Assembly (NCBI GenBank): GCA_029948255.1
Contig: JALIZF010001829.1
Location: forward strand, 248,001 to 312,000
From: Telmatactis stephensoni
Taxonomy: Eukaryota > Cnidaria > Anthozoa > Actiniaria > Isophelliidae
Length of the DNA stretch: 64,000 nucleotides
Direction: 5' to 3'
In this document: positions 13,201-45,313 of the stretch, one piece after another
How the letters are laid out: the number at the start of each line of letters is the position of its first letter
How positions within the stretch are numbered: position 1 is the stretch's first letter
The notes under the pieces: generated by a model
Told to the model about the DNA's origin: nothing
Database searches by the model: none
The model's input: the letters and a program-made list of their open reading frames with translations, nothing else
Position numbers and translations under genes: made by a program

Positions 13201-15619
13201 ATACGGATCAACTGTGTATTGTGCGCAATGTTGTAGAAAAAGGCAGAGGAAACAGTTCATCGTTTTCTCGGGTCTGTAAGCTTAGTAGTTTCTCTTCCTG
13301 TTTCATGATATTTGTCCACATCTGATCTATCCTATTAATTCTGCTGCCTTTTTTGTATTTTGTATCCATATCATCCAATATCTTATTATAATCTTATGGA
13401 TCTTTAGTGCGCACAATTTGGTTCAAGATTTCTTACAAGGCGTCGAGTTGGATGCCAGAGTAAGCTGGCCAACGGAACTACTATCGCTGTCAATATTACT
13501 ACGTGTTCTGAATTGACGAACATGATCCCTGAGAGTGAGAAGGAATGTACAATACCAACAGGGTCAACCGCATCCCCGCCACCCACTGACCGCACCAGCA
13601 CTGTCAAGACCATAACGATCATCGCAGGTAAACAAGCTTTGTATCTACTATTATAATATAGCTTTTTTCTAACGAGCGCTCTGATTGGCTAAAAAGCGCT
13701 TGAAACCCGTGGTATATTTCCCCCATAAACCACAGGCACGGCTCAACTCGCTCAACACTTCTTTCTGCCGTAAAAAAAAAAGATAAAAACCAAAAGAATG
13801 TTCAATATAAAATACGTTTTTTATTGTTTTCTGATATATTAGCAAGTCACAGTTCACGACTTTCACTAGAACCTGATGTTTTGCAATGAAAAGCGACTGA
13901 TAAGAGCAAACCTGAAATCGTGTATGAAACTTTGGATAGTTTTTCACAAAACAAATAACTCAAAAATTCAGGCAGTATTATAAGAACAATAAGTTTATTA
14001 ACAATATTTGTATTAACAAGTTACTTTCCTTGATAAAATATAGTTCCTTTCAATTCAGCAGACTGTTATTACAGCTTTGATGACAACAAGCAAGAGAGCA
14101 ACAGCGTAGAAAAACTCTCAAACTTACAAGTGATAGTTCAGTGAAGGCCGTTAAATTTACTCAATTGCCTTTGAAATATCTGCAATTCTGACAATTTTTT
14201 TTCTGTGAACAAAACGTACACATGTACAAATAAGCCAATAAAAACACGAGGAGTAAAAAGGCAAATTTATGCTTCAAAGCATTCACTTTCAGAGCATCGA
14301 AATTACGGCAAAGCTTTAAAGCTTAAAAAAGTCTGTAAAAAGGACTTAATCCGCCTAAAAAATTTTGCACATACAAAAAAAAATTTTTTCAGTGAAAACA
14401 TGTATGCTTAGACACAAGAAAGTATAGAAAAGTACCTCATAAGAGCAAATTTGTTGTCCACAACTTTCATGTCAACTTCTTCAACGCCATTTTTGTCTCT
14501 TCACAAAGGACGTCGATGACGTCATTTTCAAAATCAAGCCAATCACAACGCTCGTTGTATCTCAATCTCGAAGTAATGAGCAATCTTATTGGCTCTCTCA
14601 TGATTCTTAGGAGAATTGATATTTTCATCTGCGAAATTTGGTTTTAAATGTTAGTTTTTTGCTTATAATTATTTTCCGCTATATTATAAAAGCAATAAAC
14701 GATTGATTTCCGTGGTTTATCGGGGAAATAAACCACGCGGGATGTTGGGAGAACACGAGAAAAGGCCTAAAAAATCACGAGCCGTAGGCGAGTGATTTTC
14801 GGCCTTTTCGAGTGTTCTCCCAACATCTCAAGTGGTTTATTGCTTAAATAAATCATCATTAGTAAGCCTTTTCCGCACACAATTTACGGTAAATCATGAA
14901 ATAGAGGTCTGTAAATTGTAGGTACCGTAATATAAAGTCTCTCTTGACATAAATAATAACAGTAACTGCGATTGGCCCATTGAAATTTTTTCTTTTAAAT
15001 GAAATTGGTGAATGCGAAAAGAACAGGTTGAGCTAGATGGAACCCACATATGGCAGCTGGAGGGCGTGGCTGCTGTGGGTAGAGGATCATTTCGTAACTT
15101 TATCTAAGGATTTGGTTGTAGTATGACATTTAGGGTGTGCGCCTATCAGACAAAACAAATCCAATTCTTCTACCCAATTTCAGAACAATGTTTACTACGA
15201 AAAACTAAATCCGATATGATATTACATCAGAATATTCCAAATCTATACCCAATGCGAGATAAAAAAACCGTTTGTGAACTCATATGGCTGTTTTGACGTT
15301 ATTACCCAATATTAACAAAATAAAGTGTCCGAGTTCTAAGTAACGGTTGTCACAAGAGATATTGATATATTTGTTTTGCATTACAGAGCATGATAAAGGA
15401 GCTCGAGCACAGTCTACTAGTCCAAGTCAAATGCCAATAGACCACCCTTGGATATATGGAAGTATTATTGTTGTACTTGTTGTTGTTGCTTTGGTTATTC
15501 TATTTGTGGTTTTGCATCGTCGTGGTAAACTACCCTGTACGACAAAATCAGAGAACCAACAGAAAAGAATTATTGTCATGTCAGAAATGGAACCTTTGGA
15601 ACGAGCAAGCGAAGCATAA
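1218..15619 (+). CDS. ADAMTS-A: membrane-anchored ADAMTS-family metalloprotease (5' end incomplete)
   Basis: A zinc endopeptidase of the reprolysin/ADAMTS family, expected to cleave extracellular-matrix or cell-surface proteins. Exons joined by GT-AG signals and phase: 1218-1381, 1485-1568, 2500-2633, 4174-4208, 4669-4774, 5297-5422, 6264-6399, 6877-6972, 7376-7524, 7642-7711, 7817-7892, 8230-8357, 9205-9328, 9707-9796, 10186-10358, 10532-10661, 12272-12398, 12603-12810, 13408-13627, 15387-15619; 868 codons plus stop. Order of parts: furin-type RARR, catalytic domain with HEMGHNFGLSHD and Met-turn IMNSG, disintegrin-like/Cys region, TSP1, Cys-rich (DGT motif), spacer, three further TSP1 repeats, Ser/Thr/Pro stalk, one transmembrane helix, cytosolic tail. 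The donor at 7893 (GTACTT) is weak. The initiator and prodomain were not convincingly found. Tandem paralogue of the gene at 21.6-44.4 kb. Confidence 0.85.
1905..2069 (+). repeat. 78-bp tandem repeat, family with members elsewhere
   Basis: Two near-identical units containing TAATGAGCAGTAC, GAGTCTGCGTATGTTGC, the hexamer TTATGC repeated, and GTGAAAAGACAAGCAC. The same sequence occurs in opposite orientation, again as two units, at 58853-58976, and a degraded copy is at 52735-52805. Lies in an ADAMTS-A intron. Confidence 0.7.
2168..2361. repeat. diverged foldback element (family of 25849-26129)
   Basis: The left arm (AAGAGATCAT... ACCTAAGGTTATT) pairs imperfectly with the right arm (AATAACCTTAAGCGCC... 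ATTATGGTCTCTT). The outer GAGACCATAAT and inner AAGGTTATT/AATAACCTT words are shared with the larger element at 25849-26129. Confidence 0.55.
2745..3150 (+). repeat. ~400-bp dispersed repeat, copy 1
   Basis: Shares with 5456-5790 a long run of similar words in the same order: GCGCATGCG, GCGTCTTGATCACAGGAATCC, CATATCATATCTTTG, CTTAATTTTGA, CCGGCAAAG, and ATGCxTGGTAC near the 3' end. Both copies sit in ADAMTS-A introns in the same orientation. The ORFs in it are not conserved. Confidence 0.6.
4031..4130. repeat. CCAAT/CRE-type ~100-bp element
   Basis: Layout: CCAATCAGAGCGCGC, TAAGATTC, a (T)TACGTCATC core, ATGCGTGTGT, CTGTAATCACACACG, then a second AATCAGAGCGCGCG. The same order recurs at 8575-8672, 8801-8900 and, in opposite orientation, at 23990-24094, 28350-28446 and 29820-29920. 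Confidence 0.75.
4246..4335. repeat. AT-rich simple repeat (AATA/ATAA)
   Basis: A run built from AATGAATAA, ATAT and ATAAATAA units in an ADAMTS-A intron. Short ORFs across it on the minus strand are composition artefacts. Confidence 0.8.
4669..5422 (+). CDS. ADAMTS-A zinc-site exon pair (4669-4774 and 5297-5422)
   Basis: The first exon ends in HEMGH plus two bases of a split Asn codon; the second supplies N-F-G-L-S-H-D, then a Met-turn IMNSG. The assembled HExxHxxGxxHD carries the three zinc-ligand histidines and the catalytic glutamate, so the enzyme is predicted to be active. Exon lengths (106 and 126 nt) and phases are identical to those of ADAMTS-B. The intron holds a foldback element at 5066-5250. 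Confidence 0.9.
5066..5250. repeat. foldback element with internal TATCGCC array
   Basis: The ends AGGCCTACTCCGGGCCCTAA and GGCGATTTTAGGGCCCAGGG (continuing to TAGGCCT) are inverted copies of each other. Between them lie about ten 10-bp units of the type CCTAATATCG / CCCAAGATCG. A related sequence without a clear right arm is at 40442-40600 (AGGCCTACTCCAGGACC, then AACGCCGTAAAACGCCTTA units). Confidence 0.75.
5456..5790 (+). repeat. ~400-bp dispersed repeat, copy 2
   Basis: Same family as 2745-3150 (see shared words there), with many substitutions and small indels between copies. A short sequence with an inverted partner (GTAGGACTGG / CCAGTCCTAC, near 5870 and 5910) follows it. Confidence 0.55.
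6400..6876 (+). other. ADAMTS-A intron, nothing notable
   Basis: No repeat structure or coding exon seen beyond a pyrimidine-rich 3' end. Confidence 0.4.
8230..8357 (+). CDS. ADAMTS-A Cys-rich exon lacking two family cysteines
   Basis: This exon aligns without gaps to ADAMTS-B exon 33329-33456 (both 128 nt) and carries the DGT signature of the ADAMTS Cys-rich domain. The usual DGTxC is DGTRF here, and the later GQC is GTRE, so two cysteines present in ADAMTS-B are replaced. Other cysteines are kept (TCRLWC, DICI). The reading is open and both splice signals look normal (TAG/G at the acceptor, GTAACC donor). Confidence 0.8.
8376..8539. repeat. foldback element, family of 24126-24297
   Basis: Arms begin ATTCCATTTTCCGTGCGTCTG and end AAATGGAATC, with ATGCACAG / CTGTGCAT and GTCAAAATG / CATTTTGACGTC inside. 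More diverged than the copy at 24126-24297. A partial copy is at 7930-8075. Confidence 0.6.
8575..8672. repeat. CCAAT/CRE-type ~100-bp element
   Basis: Same arrangement as 4031-4130: CCAATCAGTGCGCGCG, TAAGATTC, a TGAGTCATC core (one base lost relative to TGACGTCATC), CACACACGGTTCTCGA, CCAATCAGAGCGCGCG. Confidence 0.75.
8801..8900. repeat. CCAAT/CRE-type ~100-bp element
   Basis: CGACCAATCAGAAC, TAAGATTC, TGTGACGTCATC, GTTCTCGACCAATCAGA, then CATAATAGACC. The CG-rich words after each CCAATCAGA are degraded compared with 4031-4130. Confidence 0.7.
9329..9706 (+). other. ADAMTS-A spacer-region intron, nothing notable
   Basis: AT-rich intron with no recognisable repeat or exon. The next intron (9797-10185) is similar, with a T-run at 10078-10090. 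Confidence 0.4.
10711..11851. mobile_element. 1.1-kb element with ~250-bp terminal inverted repeats
   Basis: The left arm begins GGTCTGTGGCAAATGTTTGG and runs to about 10960; the right arm ends CCAAACATTTGCTACAGACA and starts about 11590. The arms share inverted long words: GAACGAGCGCTCTGATTGG / CCAATCAAAGCACTCGTTC, GACGTGTAAATT, GGAGACATTGCTTACGAAGG, and GATTTAGAGGATCGTGAAC. The interior (about 10990-11560) holds no transposase-like ORF, so it is a non-autonomous foldback element in an ADAMTS-A intron. Confidence 0.75.
12811..13407 (+). other. ADAMTS-A intron with C-rich tract
   Basis: Holds a CCCTCCCC tract (about 12888-12925) and a Cys-codon-rich open stretch from 13120 that lacks splice support and does not resemble TSP1. 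It contains GTGCGCAATGTTG words found in other repeats here. No exon accepted. Confidence 0.4.
14711..14845. repeat. foldback element (family of 55119-55281)
   Basis: Arms CGTGGTTTAT...GATGTTGGGAGAACACGAGA and TCGAGTGTTCTCCCAACATC...AGTGGTTTAT; the centre has GAGCCGTAGGCGAG. The core GATGTTGGGAGAACACGAGA is shared with the Ras-intron element at 55119-55281. The rest of the intron (13628-15386) is AT-rich with one CGAGCGCTCTGATTGG word at its 5' end. Confidence 0.75.
15387..15619 (+). CDS. ADAMTS-A terminal exon: transmembrane helix and cytosolic tail
   Basis: The exon joins in phase 1 to 13408-13627 (split codon G|AG) and ends at TAA 15617-15619. It encodes 77 residues: a Ser/Thr/Pro-containing juxtamembrane stretch, a hydrophobic run of about 20-22 residues beginning [12 protein letters not shown], then HRRGK as a stop-transfer signal, and a tail of about 32 residues ending LERASEA. 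The positive-inside pattern predicts type I topology with the protease domain outside. Canonical ADAMTS proteins end in secreted modules, so this terminus is atypical. ADAMTS-B has no equivalent exon. Confidence 0.8.
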
Positions 15620-15876
15620 ACATTCCTTTGCCTGCTAACCTCCTCACTGCAGTAAACTGCATTCAATCGGCAGCAAGATCTAATCCAAGAAAAATGGAAC
15701 ACTTATTGCAGCAGCGAATTAGCTTAATTCCCTTATCCTCTGCAATAATGGAAGTATTGCCAAAAGGATATCATGCTACTTGTCTTGTACCCCTCAATTA
15801 TATATGTCCTACTTTATTTATTGAAGACCATTTGACTTCACAAAAATTCATATCATCATCATCATCATTATCATCA

Positions 15877-16584
15877 TAGACAAGGCGCAAAACTGAAAAA
15901 GTCGATGGCAAATAGTGTCGAAGGCATTTAAGGGTAGAGGCTGGTAACATAACTATTCTAAACTAATTTTTCATGCTGAATCCGAATTTGACTGTTACCA
16001 AGACATATTCTGCAATCTTCTACGTGTAAATGACGTATTTTGTGAATTGCTACAGTCATTTCATACTAACGGCTTTTTCGTGTAATTCCAATAGTTTCCA
16101 AACTTAAAAACGGTGACCATAGCTGGAAAGAGCACATCACAATTAGTAAAACTGTGAAGTTTGAAGGATATCAGTTGAAAAATCAAGGAGATACGAATTT
16201 TCAAAAAACGAAATTTTGTATGAAAACACTTACAGTTATGCAAGAGATACCAACAAATTTCGTTTTTTGAAAATTCGTATCTCCTTGATTTTTCAACTGA
16301 TATCCTTCAAACTTCACAGTTTTAATGATTTTGGTATGCTCTTTCCAGCTATGGTCATTGTTTTTAAGTTTGGGAACTTTTGGCCTACATGAAAAAGCCG
16401 TTAGTATGAAATGACTGTAGCAAGTCACAAAATACGTCATTTACACGTATAAGATTGCAGAATACGTCTTGGTAACAGTCATATTCGCATTCAGCATGAA
16501 AAGTCGGTTTAGAATAGTTATGTTACCAGCCTCTACCCCAAAATGCCTCCAGGTATCTGATTTTTCGAAAATGCGCCTTGTCTA
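15877..16584. mobile_element. 708-bp near-perfect foldback element inserted in an ATC repeat
   Basis: Starts TAGACAAGGCGC and ends GCGCCTTGTCTA. The arms, each about 340 bp, match inversely almost throughout (e.g. GTAGAGGCTGGTAACATAAC / GTTATGTTACCAGCCTCTAC; GAAGGATATCAGTTGAAAAA / TTTTTCAACTGATATCCTTC) around a centre near 16230. ATC repeats lie on both sides (TCATCATCATCATT before, ATCATCATCATCATCAT after). It has no transposase. Lies in the presumed 3' flank of ADAMTS-A. Confidence 0.85.
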
Positions 16585-17040
16585 TCATCATCATCATCAT
16601 CATCGTAGCGTTATTCACCCTCAATTTTCAAATTTCTGTAAATTGCAAAGCTTGACGACATAAGTTATCTGTCTCGTGAAAGGGGACGCCACTCGGCGGG
16701 TTATAATTCCATGTGTCTTGTAATATACGGTCATTCACTCGGCGGATTACAACTCGCAAAAGAAATGCCTGATTAGATTTATTATTAGACATGTATATAA
16801 ATCAGAAATTATCATAATCAATGTACATATTGCACAAGGAAGTAAATTTTATAGTAAATAGGTCTGCATTTTCATCGTATGCCGCACTCTTGTTAGATCG
16901 CGCATACATGAAATTTGTTACATTACATGTACTGAATTCAAGTTATATGATTATTATATATAGTACTTTATGCAAAATGCTTTTAAGACAAAAAAGACGA
17001 ATTGTAGATCGTATGAATTTACGTAGAGGATAGCAATTAT

Positions 17041-17185
17041 CAATTAGACAACAGAAAGCCGCACGCCCATGGCGTTATAGACGCACGAGAGAAAATATAA
17101 AGAACGATTAACAAACTTAAGAGTGGCACGAGGCGTAGCCGTAGTCTATAACGCAATGGGCAAGCGGCTTTCTGTTGTCTAATTG
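17041..17185. repeat. foldback element
   Basis: Ends CAATTAGACAACAGAAAGCC and GGCTTTCTGTTGTCTAATTG are perfect inverted copies; further inside, GCCCATGGCGTTATAGAC pairs with GTCTATAACGCAATGGGC. Confidence 0.85.
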
Positions 17186-17903
17186 ATTTACAACAGAGCC
17201 TAGAACGTTAAAAACGGAACCGTGCAGCCCATGGGGAAATAGTTCATAGATTTTTCAGCTAATCAGAGCGCGCGTTATATGTGTCGCCATCTTAAAAACG
17301 AACGATTTGAAAAAGACGATGACGAAGATGTTGCGCGCGCAGTGCAACCCATGGGCAAATAGTTCATAGCTTTCTGGCCAATCAGAGCGCGCGTAAGATT
17401 GTAGCTATGTTATACTGATAAAGCGCAGTAAGACGTCAGGGGGGTGTACATTAAATTCTTTTGTAAGGAAAAGTCAAATTAAACAAGTCTATATAATGTG
17501 TTGCATGTCGTGTATTTAGCCCCCTTTCCGAGTAGAACTGGGTAACCTATAGGGCTAAGATTCCTCTGACTCTACCTTGCATTACATCTTTTAACGATCT
17601 CGATCTTCCTTCTTTTTTTTAACTTTACAGGGAAAGTAATTAAGGCAAACGACAGTATACTGACTATATCCCAGTTACTGGCACCTCACCGAAATCTCGG
17701 CGAGCGGGCTGCCTGGAAAAATTTTCATATAAATACAGTAAATTTTTCTCAAAGAAAAAGGCTTAGCCGATCTCGGTAGAGCGGGCCAGCCTGCTTACCA
17801 TGCTGGCTCGCCTTAATTTGAATAGACCTTTGTTAAAACAGGCGTGACGATTGCAGGCATCTCTTGCTCCGTTTCTAAGTGGTTCTTGCTTTTCTTTATT
17901 TAG

Positions 17904-18055
17904 TGTATTGCTGGTTTTCAATCATTCCCTTGAGAGTCAAAATATGAAAGAGTGGCAGCCATGTTGGTTGAACAAAGAAGAGATACTAATGAGCAATCTT
18001 TTGTTGAAGTTCAACCAAGATGGCCGCCGTGACGTCAATTGAAAGCCAGCAATAC
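17904..18055. repeat. foldback element
   Basis: GTATTGCTGGTTTTCAAT pairs with ATTGAAAGCCAGCAATAC, and GCCATGTTGGTTGAAC pairs with GTTCAACCAAGATGGC. Confidence 0.7.
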
Positions 18056-21000
18056 GTGTTGGTCACACTAGGCAAACCACAACTTTCTATTCCTAAAAGT
18101 TTTGAGGTTACTGAACAAACAGAACAGTCTTTGTAGTCACATCTGGACTCATTGGTTCTTTGTTAAATGACTAATTAAATTAAAAAATAATTTTCACGTG
18201 TATTTCATATCTTTTTTACATATTTCCTCCAGTAGTGCCAGTAGTGTAGTGACGACAGGTAAAAAAATTAAGGCACTTTATACAAGACAAATAAAAGCAA
18301 TATTTGGGCACATTAGGTGAAAGATGTGCCTGGTTATAGGGAAAAAATGAAGAAATAACATTGTTTACTTACCACCCAAACACGCCAAAGCGAAGCAGAT
18401 GCCAAATTGAAGCAGCAGTATGTCATGTCAGTGGTTTCTGTGGTTTTCGTAGAATTCGAAGTTCGTACTCAGCCTTAGTTTTAGGTAAATCATCTACATT
18501 TTTTCCTCAAACGGCAATATCCAATTAAATATCAACGGCTATGGACTACGAAAGGCACGCGTTTCCTAAAGAAATCGTATTTTTATAAAGAAAATTTAAA
18601 AAAAAGAACTCGGGTAATCCTCGGACTAACTCGTTATGTTTTCGGTGGACATCGGAACTTTGGAAAGTCACTGATTTACTTACACCGATGATGACATAGT
18701 GGTTATGGCTAGCTTGGTAACCAAGCCAGTAACCACAAAAATCGGGCTTCAGTTTTTACATTACCGACCTTGTGAGAGCTGAAATCAATTAAGGAGTAAA
18801 TTCCTTTTTGGACGAAATTCTGAAAAAAAGCGCAAAGCACACTAGTTAGGGATTAGACTACATATTCAGTCAAATATCGAAATCTGTATAATTATTGTAG
18901 CCTGTGTACACCCCTCCCCCTACGGGGTAATTAAAACATTTTTCTCTGGAGGATAACGTACTGAAAGACAAAAAAAAATAGAAGTGAGGCTAGGCACGAG
19001 AGAAAAAGAACACCAGGGTCCGGTTGTACGAAGGGTGAGTAGCGCTATCCAGCAGATAAATCCTTATCCAGCGGATAAAATCTATACAAAATCTTTACAG
19101 TGGATAACTCTTACCCGGTGGATAACTTTATCTAACCTTTGCCCTGCAGGCCGCTCTGCGACGAAACCATCCAAAACAGTCAGCTCTGGCTGGACACGCC
19201 ATACAAACTGGCCATTACATTGATTGGGAGGGGTCTAAAGTTATTTACAAGGAGGAACGATGGCATCAGAGAAAGTGGCTAGAGGCCTGGCAAATTGCTA
19301 AGCATGGGTCAAACGTATTATTTAATAGAGCGGACAGTGGCAGGACTTTACCAGATAGTTATCGTAGCTTGTTTGTAAACTGATTGTGGTTAAAGCACGT
19401 GCAATTTTACTTATACAGCGTGCGGATTGTGTTTAACGTCCTAGAAGCTACCAAAGCTACCAAGTACCACAGAATCCAAGCTACCAAGTACCACAGATGA
19501 TGTTACCATGGCAGTTCTACCCACAGTACTTTAACTATGTTAGGAACTATTGATCATCATAAAGCACAAAGACATTTAGAACAAACTATGAAGTTTTAAG
19601 AACATTATATCAGTTTTATGCAAAAAAAAAAAATATTAACGACCTGTGCAGCTTTAGAAGCTGTTTCAAGCAGCAATATTTGACTTGAGCCTAGAGTGTA
19701 GAGCAGTAAAAGTTGTAGGATTGTGGGCCTGCGCAACCCATAATTGGACTGTATTGTAAATCGTATAAGGTTGTAAGTTTACCAGGTTTTTGTAACCATT
19801 TCCCGGAAGACCGCCTTCATACCAAAGAAACTACCGACGCTGATAAATAGTTCCTGTTTTGGCAGAATTTTCCAAAACTCTATATCCTGTGTGAAAACTG
19901 GGTATTGTTGGCGGTATCATAAAAATAAATGAACGTCTTTACTACAAAGAAATGGGATATGACCAATACACCCTCGAATTGATTTGTTCTCGTAAACACT
20001 TTGTCCTGGCACGATTCACGAGGGACGTGAAGGCGGTGGAGGAACTGAAAGTTTCTAAGGAAACTAGCGGTTTCCTGTGTTGCTACACCGTATCTGATAT
20101 CCTTTATTTTTCATTCCTCTCTTTCTTTATTGAGAACGCAGGGATCTCCCCCAAAACCATGCAAAATGTTAAGATGGGTGAAACCAACAGACGGGCATAA
20201 ATAAGAGATAAAGAAGATGGCTCAACTTATAATGAGTGCAACTTCACATGTAGCATACGGCGGTGAACCACGACGAGAGCGTGTCTGCAGACTCTATGGC
20301 GTGAGCTGCGCAGCTAAACAAAAAGACACTTTTAGTAATTTGACTTTGTAAAGTGATAATTAGAATTAAATTGCCGGATACCAAAGAAAATTGTACCAAA
20401 TGGGTTGTAAACAAAGCAAATTGGTAACACTTTCTGTTGCAATGTGGCTGTTAAAGTTATTTTTTTCGCCGGAAAGAAAGTTGACAATTTAGTTTGTACT
20501 AGTTAATAAAGAACAGAAGAAAACAACTGGTTTAAAGTCCACTGCTAACTATATTAGTTTGCTAACTTTTCCATGGGCACTAACTAAATCCACTCTAACG
20601 GCACCATCTACCAATAACCATCTGCCTGATTCCCAGAACATGAGCCACTAATTCAACGTGAAACTCTATCTCCTTAATTCGCTATTTTTGGTTCTTTTTC
20701 TTTATTTATTTTGTATCGGTTTTGTTAAAACTCTTAATGGACTGTTACTGCATGTAACTTGAAACCAAATTCATACAACAGTTTGTTCAGTTTTCTTTCC
20801 ATTTTCGACGTTTTATCAGAAGGTTTTGTAATAAGGCACTTCTTTTAACGCGTGCTTCATATTTAGGATAAAACCAGGTTTTTATGTTTCTATTGCCGAT
20901 TCGGTAGACAATACCAGAGATAGGCCTCGAAAAGGGCCCGGAACACCATTTTTAGGTTAAAGATATACCAAAAGCTTACCAAAGGCTAAGGTTCTGTAAA

Positions 21001-21617
21001 TTGAAGTAGACAAAAGAGTTAAGGAAAGCCTAATACAATATTAAAATATAGAGAGAGCAAATTCATTCTAAATTGTAATGCTTCGAGGAGCTAGAAAGAA
21101 AAATCTCAAATGTTTTGTAAAAGGAGCGCCTCAAAGCTATCCAGGTCGCTTTAGTTTGTGCACTATCATGGTAATTATAGAAGAAAGTAATGGACATAAG
21201 GTCTAGCAATGTTTGTGTATATCAAAATTAATACCAGCTACTATCAACTATGTCACTGAAATCTCGTCTAGTATCCAGCAAAGTGCAGGTGCAGTCTATA
21301 AAGTTACATTGTTGATATAAAGGCTTCATAAACACAAAAGTTAAAGATAGGTGCGATGTGTATTACTAATTCTCCATTTTATCTAAATAAATATCAAAAA
21401 AGAAAAACAAATCTTTTACACTTCCTTAAAAGTTTTAATTCCTTAAAAGCGTGGGAGCAACATGAAGGATGTTTTTCTCTAGGGTCATTTATATCAGCTA
21501 TCGTATTATCGCTTTATCTGTCAACGCTTAAAAGTCTGATAACTGAGAGGATGACCAGTTTTGAATCGATGCCACATGGAAAGCAAGGCACAGTTTCTTC
21601 ACTGGTCTAAAGGCAAC

Positions 21618-44720
<23,103 letters not shown>

Positions 44721-44722
44721 TG

Positions 44723-44728
44723 AATAAA
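44723..44728 (+). promoter_or_regulatory. candidate polyadenylation signal AATAAA for ADAMTS-B
   Basis: AATAAA about 300 bases after the TGA at 44422-44424, followed within 30 bases by TTCACAG and T-rich sequence. Plausible 3' end for the transcript that stops at 44424; it would not serve a transcript using the exon at 44838. Confidence 0.35.
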
Positions 44729-44837
44729 CTTTCACAGTAGGCAAAACTTACATTAACTTTGTAGTTCTTTTTCAAAGTCCTCTTTTTACAAATATATATT
44801 GCCTTTTATCCCTACAACAATATTTTCTTTTTTATAG

Positions 44838-45073
44838 TTGGAGAGCTTGTCAAGAGCTCAGATGTAAGTAAGATGATAAGTGATACACAAGGAAATATTA
44901 CTATAGTAACTAAATTTCAACATATTGAAAAAGATGATATAGCCGGCGGACGGTCATATGAATTCAAAAGAGTCCACGGTAATCCCGCACCGAAATCCAG
45001 TGAAATGATCTACGTTTTGGGGGAGAAAACGGTCAAAACTCATGAGAGACGGTTCCAAAATTGGTTTATATAG
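44838..45073 (+). CDS. possible alternative terminal exon downstream of ADAMTS-B
   Basis: A long pyrimidine tract and TATAG precede an open stretch of 77 codons (GELVKSSDVSKMISDTQG..., ending RRFQNWFI) with stop TAG 45071-45073. It starts in phase 1 and so could be spliced in frame from 43698 or 41200. It lacks cysteines and has no domain I recognise. It may be an alternative C-terminus, part of an unrelated small gene, or a chance ORF. Confidence 0.35.
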
Positions 45074-45313
45074 TACTGCTCACCATCTAACTCATTACGG
45101 GAGAGGTCACAGAATTATAGTTTTCAAAAGTAATGCATAAATTAGATTGGATTTTATAGCTCGTCTCTGTTCAAAGCCGTGTCTAGGCGAGTCACGCAAC
45201 ACTCCAGGGCTCGTCACGCAACGCTAAAAAGGCCTTGAACAGTTGAAAAAGTTTCGATTTTAATGACAAGATATGTAAAATCCCATTATCATGTTTAAAC
45301 TTCACCCTTAACT

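Larger units (their letters stand above)
15620..21617. other. intergenic region between ADAMTS-A and ADAMTS-B
   Basis: No gene supported. It holds the presumed 3' UTR of ADAMTS-A, a large foldback element (15877-16584), smaller foldbacks (17041-17185, 17904-18055), copies of the CCAATCAGAGCGCGCG motif near 17262 and 17382, and a short repeat with tandem TATCCAG/GGATAA words around 19050-19130. The stretches 18100-18900 and 19250-21600 show only low-complexity AT-rich sequence and short ORFs without recognisable domains. The ADAMTS-B promoter must lie near the 3' end; no TATA box stands out. Confidence 0.6.

Noticed and set aside
13108..13290. Cys-rich open stretch considered as an extra TSP1 exon of ADAMTS-A
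   Set aside because: Cysteine spacing does not match TSP1, there is no acceptor in phase, and it contains words of dispersed repeats.
15427..15702. 91-aa minus-strand ORF opposite the ADAMTS-A terminal exon
   Set aside because: Antisense of the transmembrane exon; the plus strand has phase and homology support.
19952..20200. 82-aa ORF in the intergenic region
   Set aside because: No domain, no splice partners, no homologous stretch elsewhere in the window.
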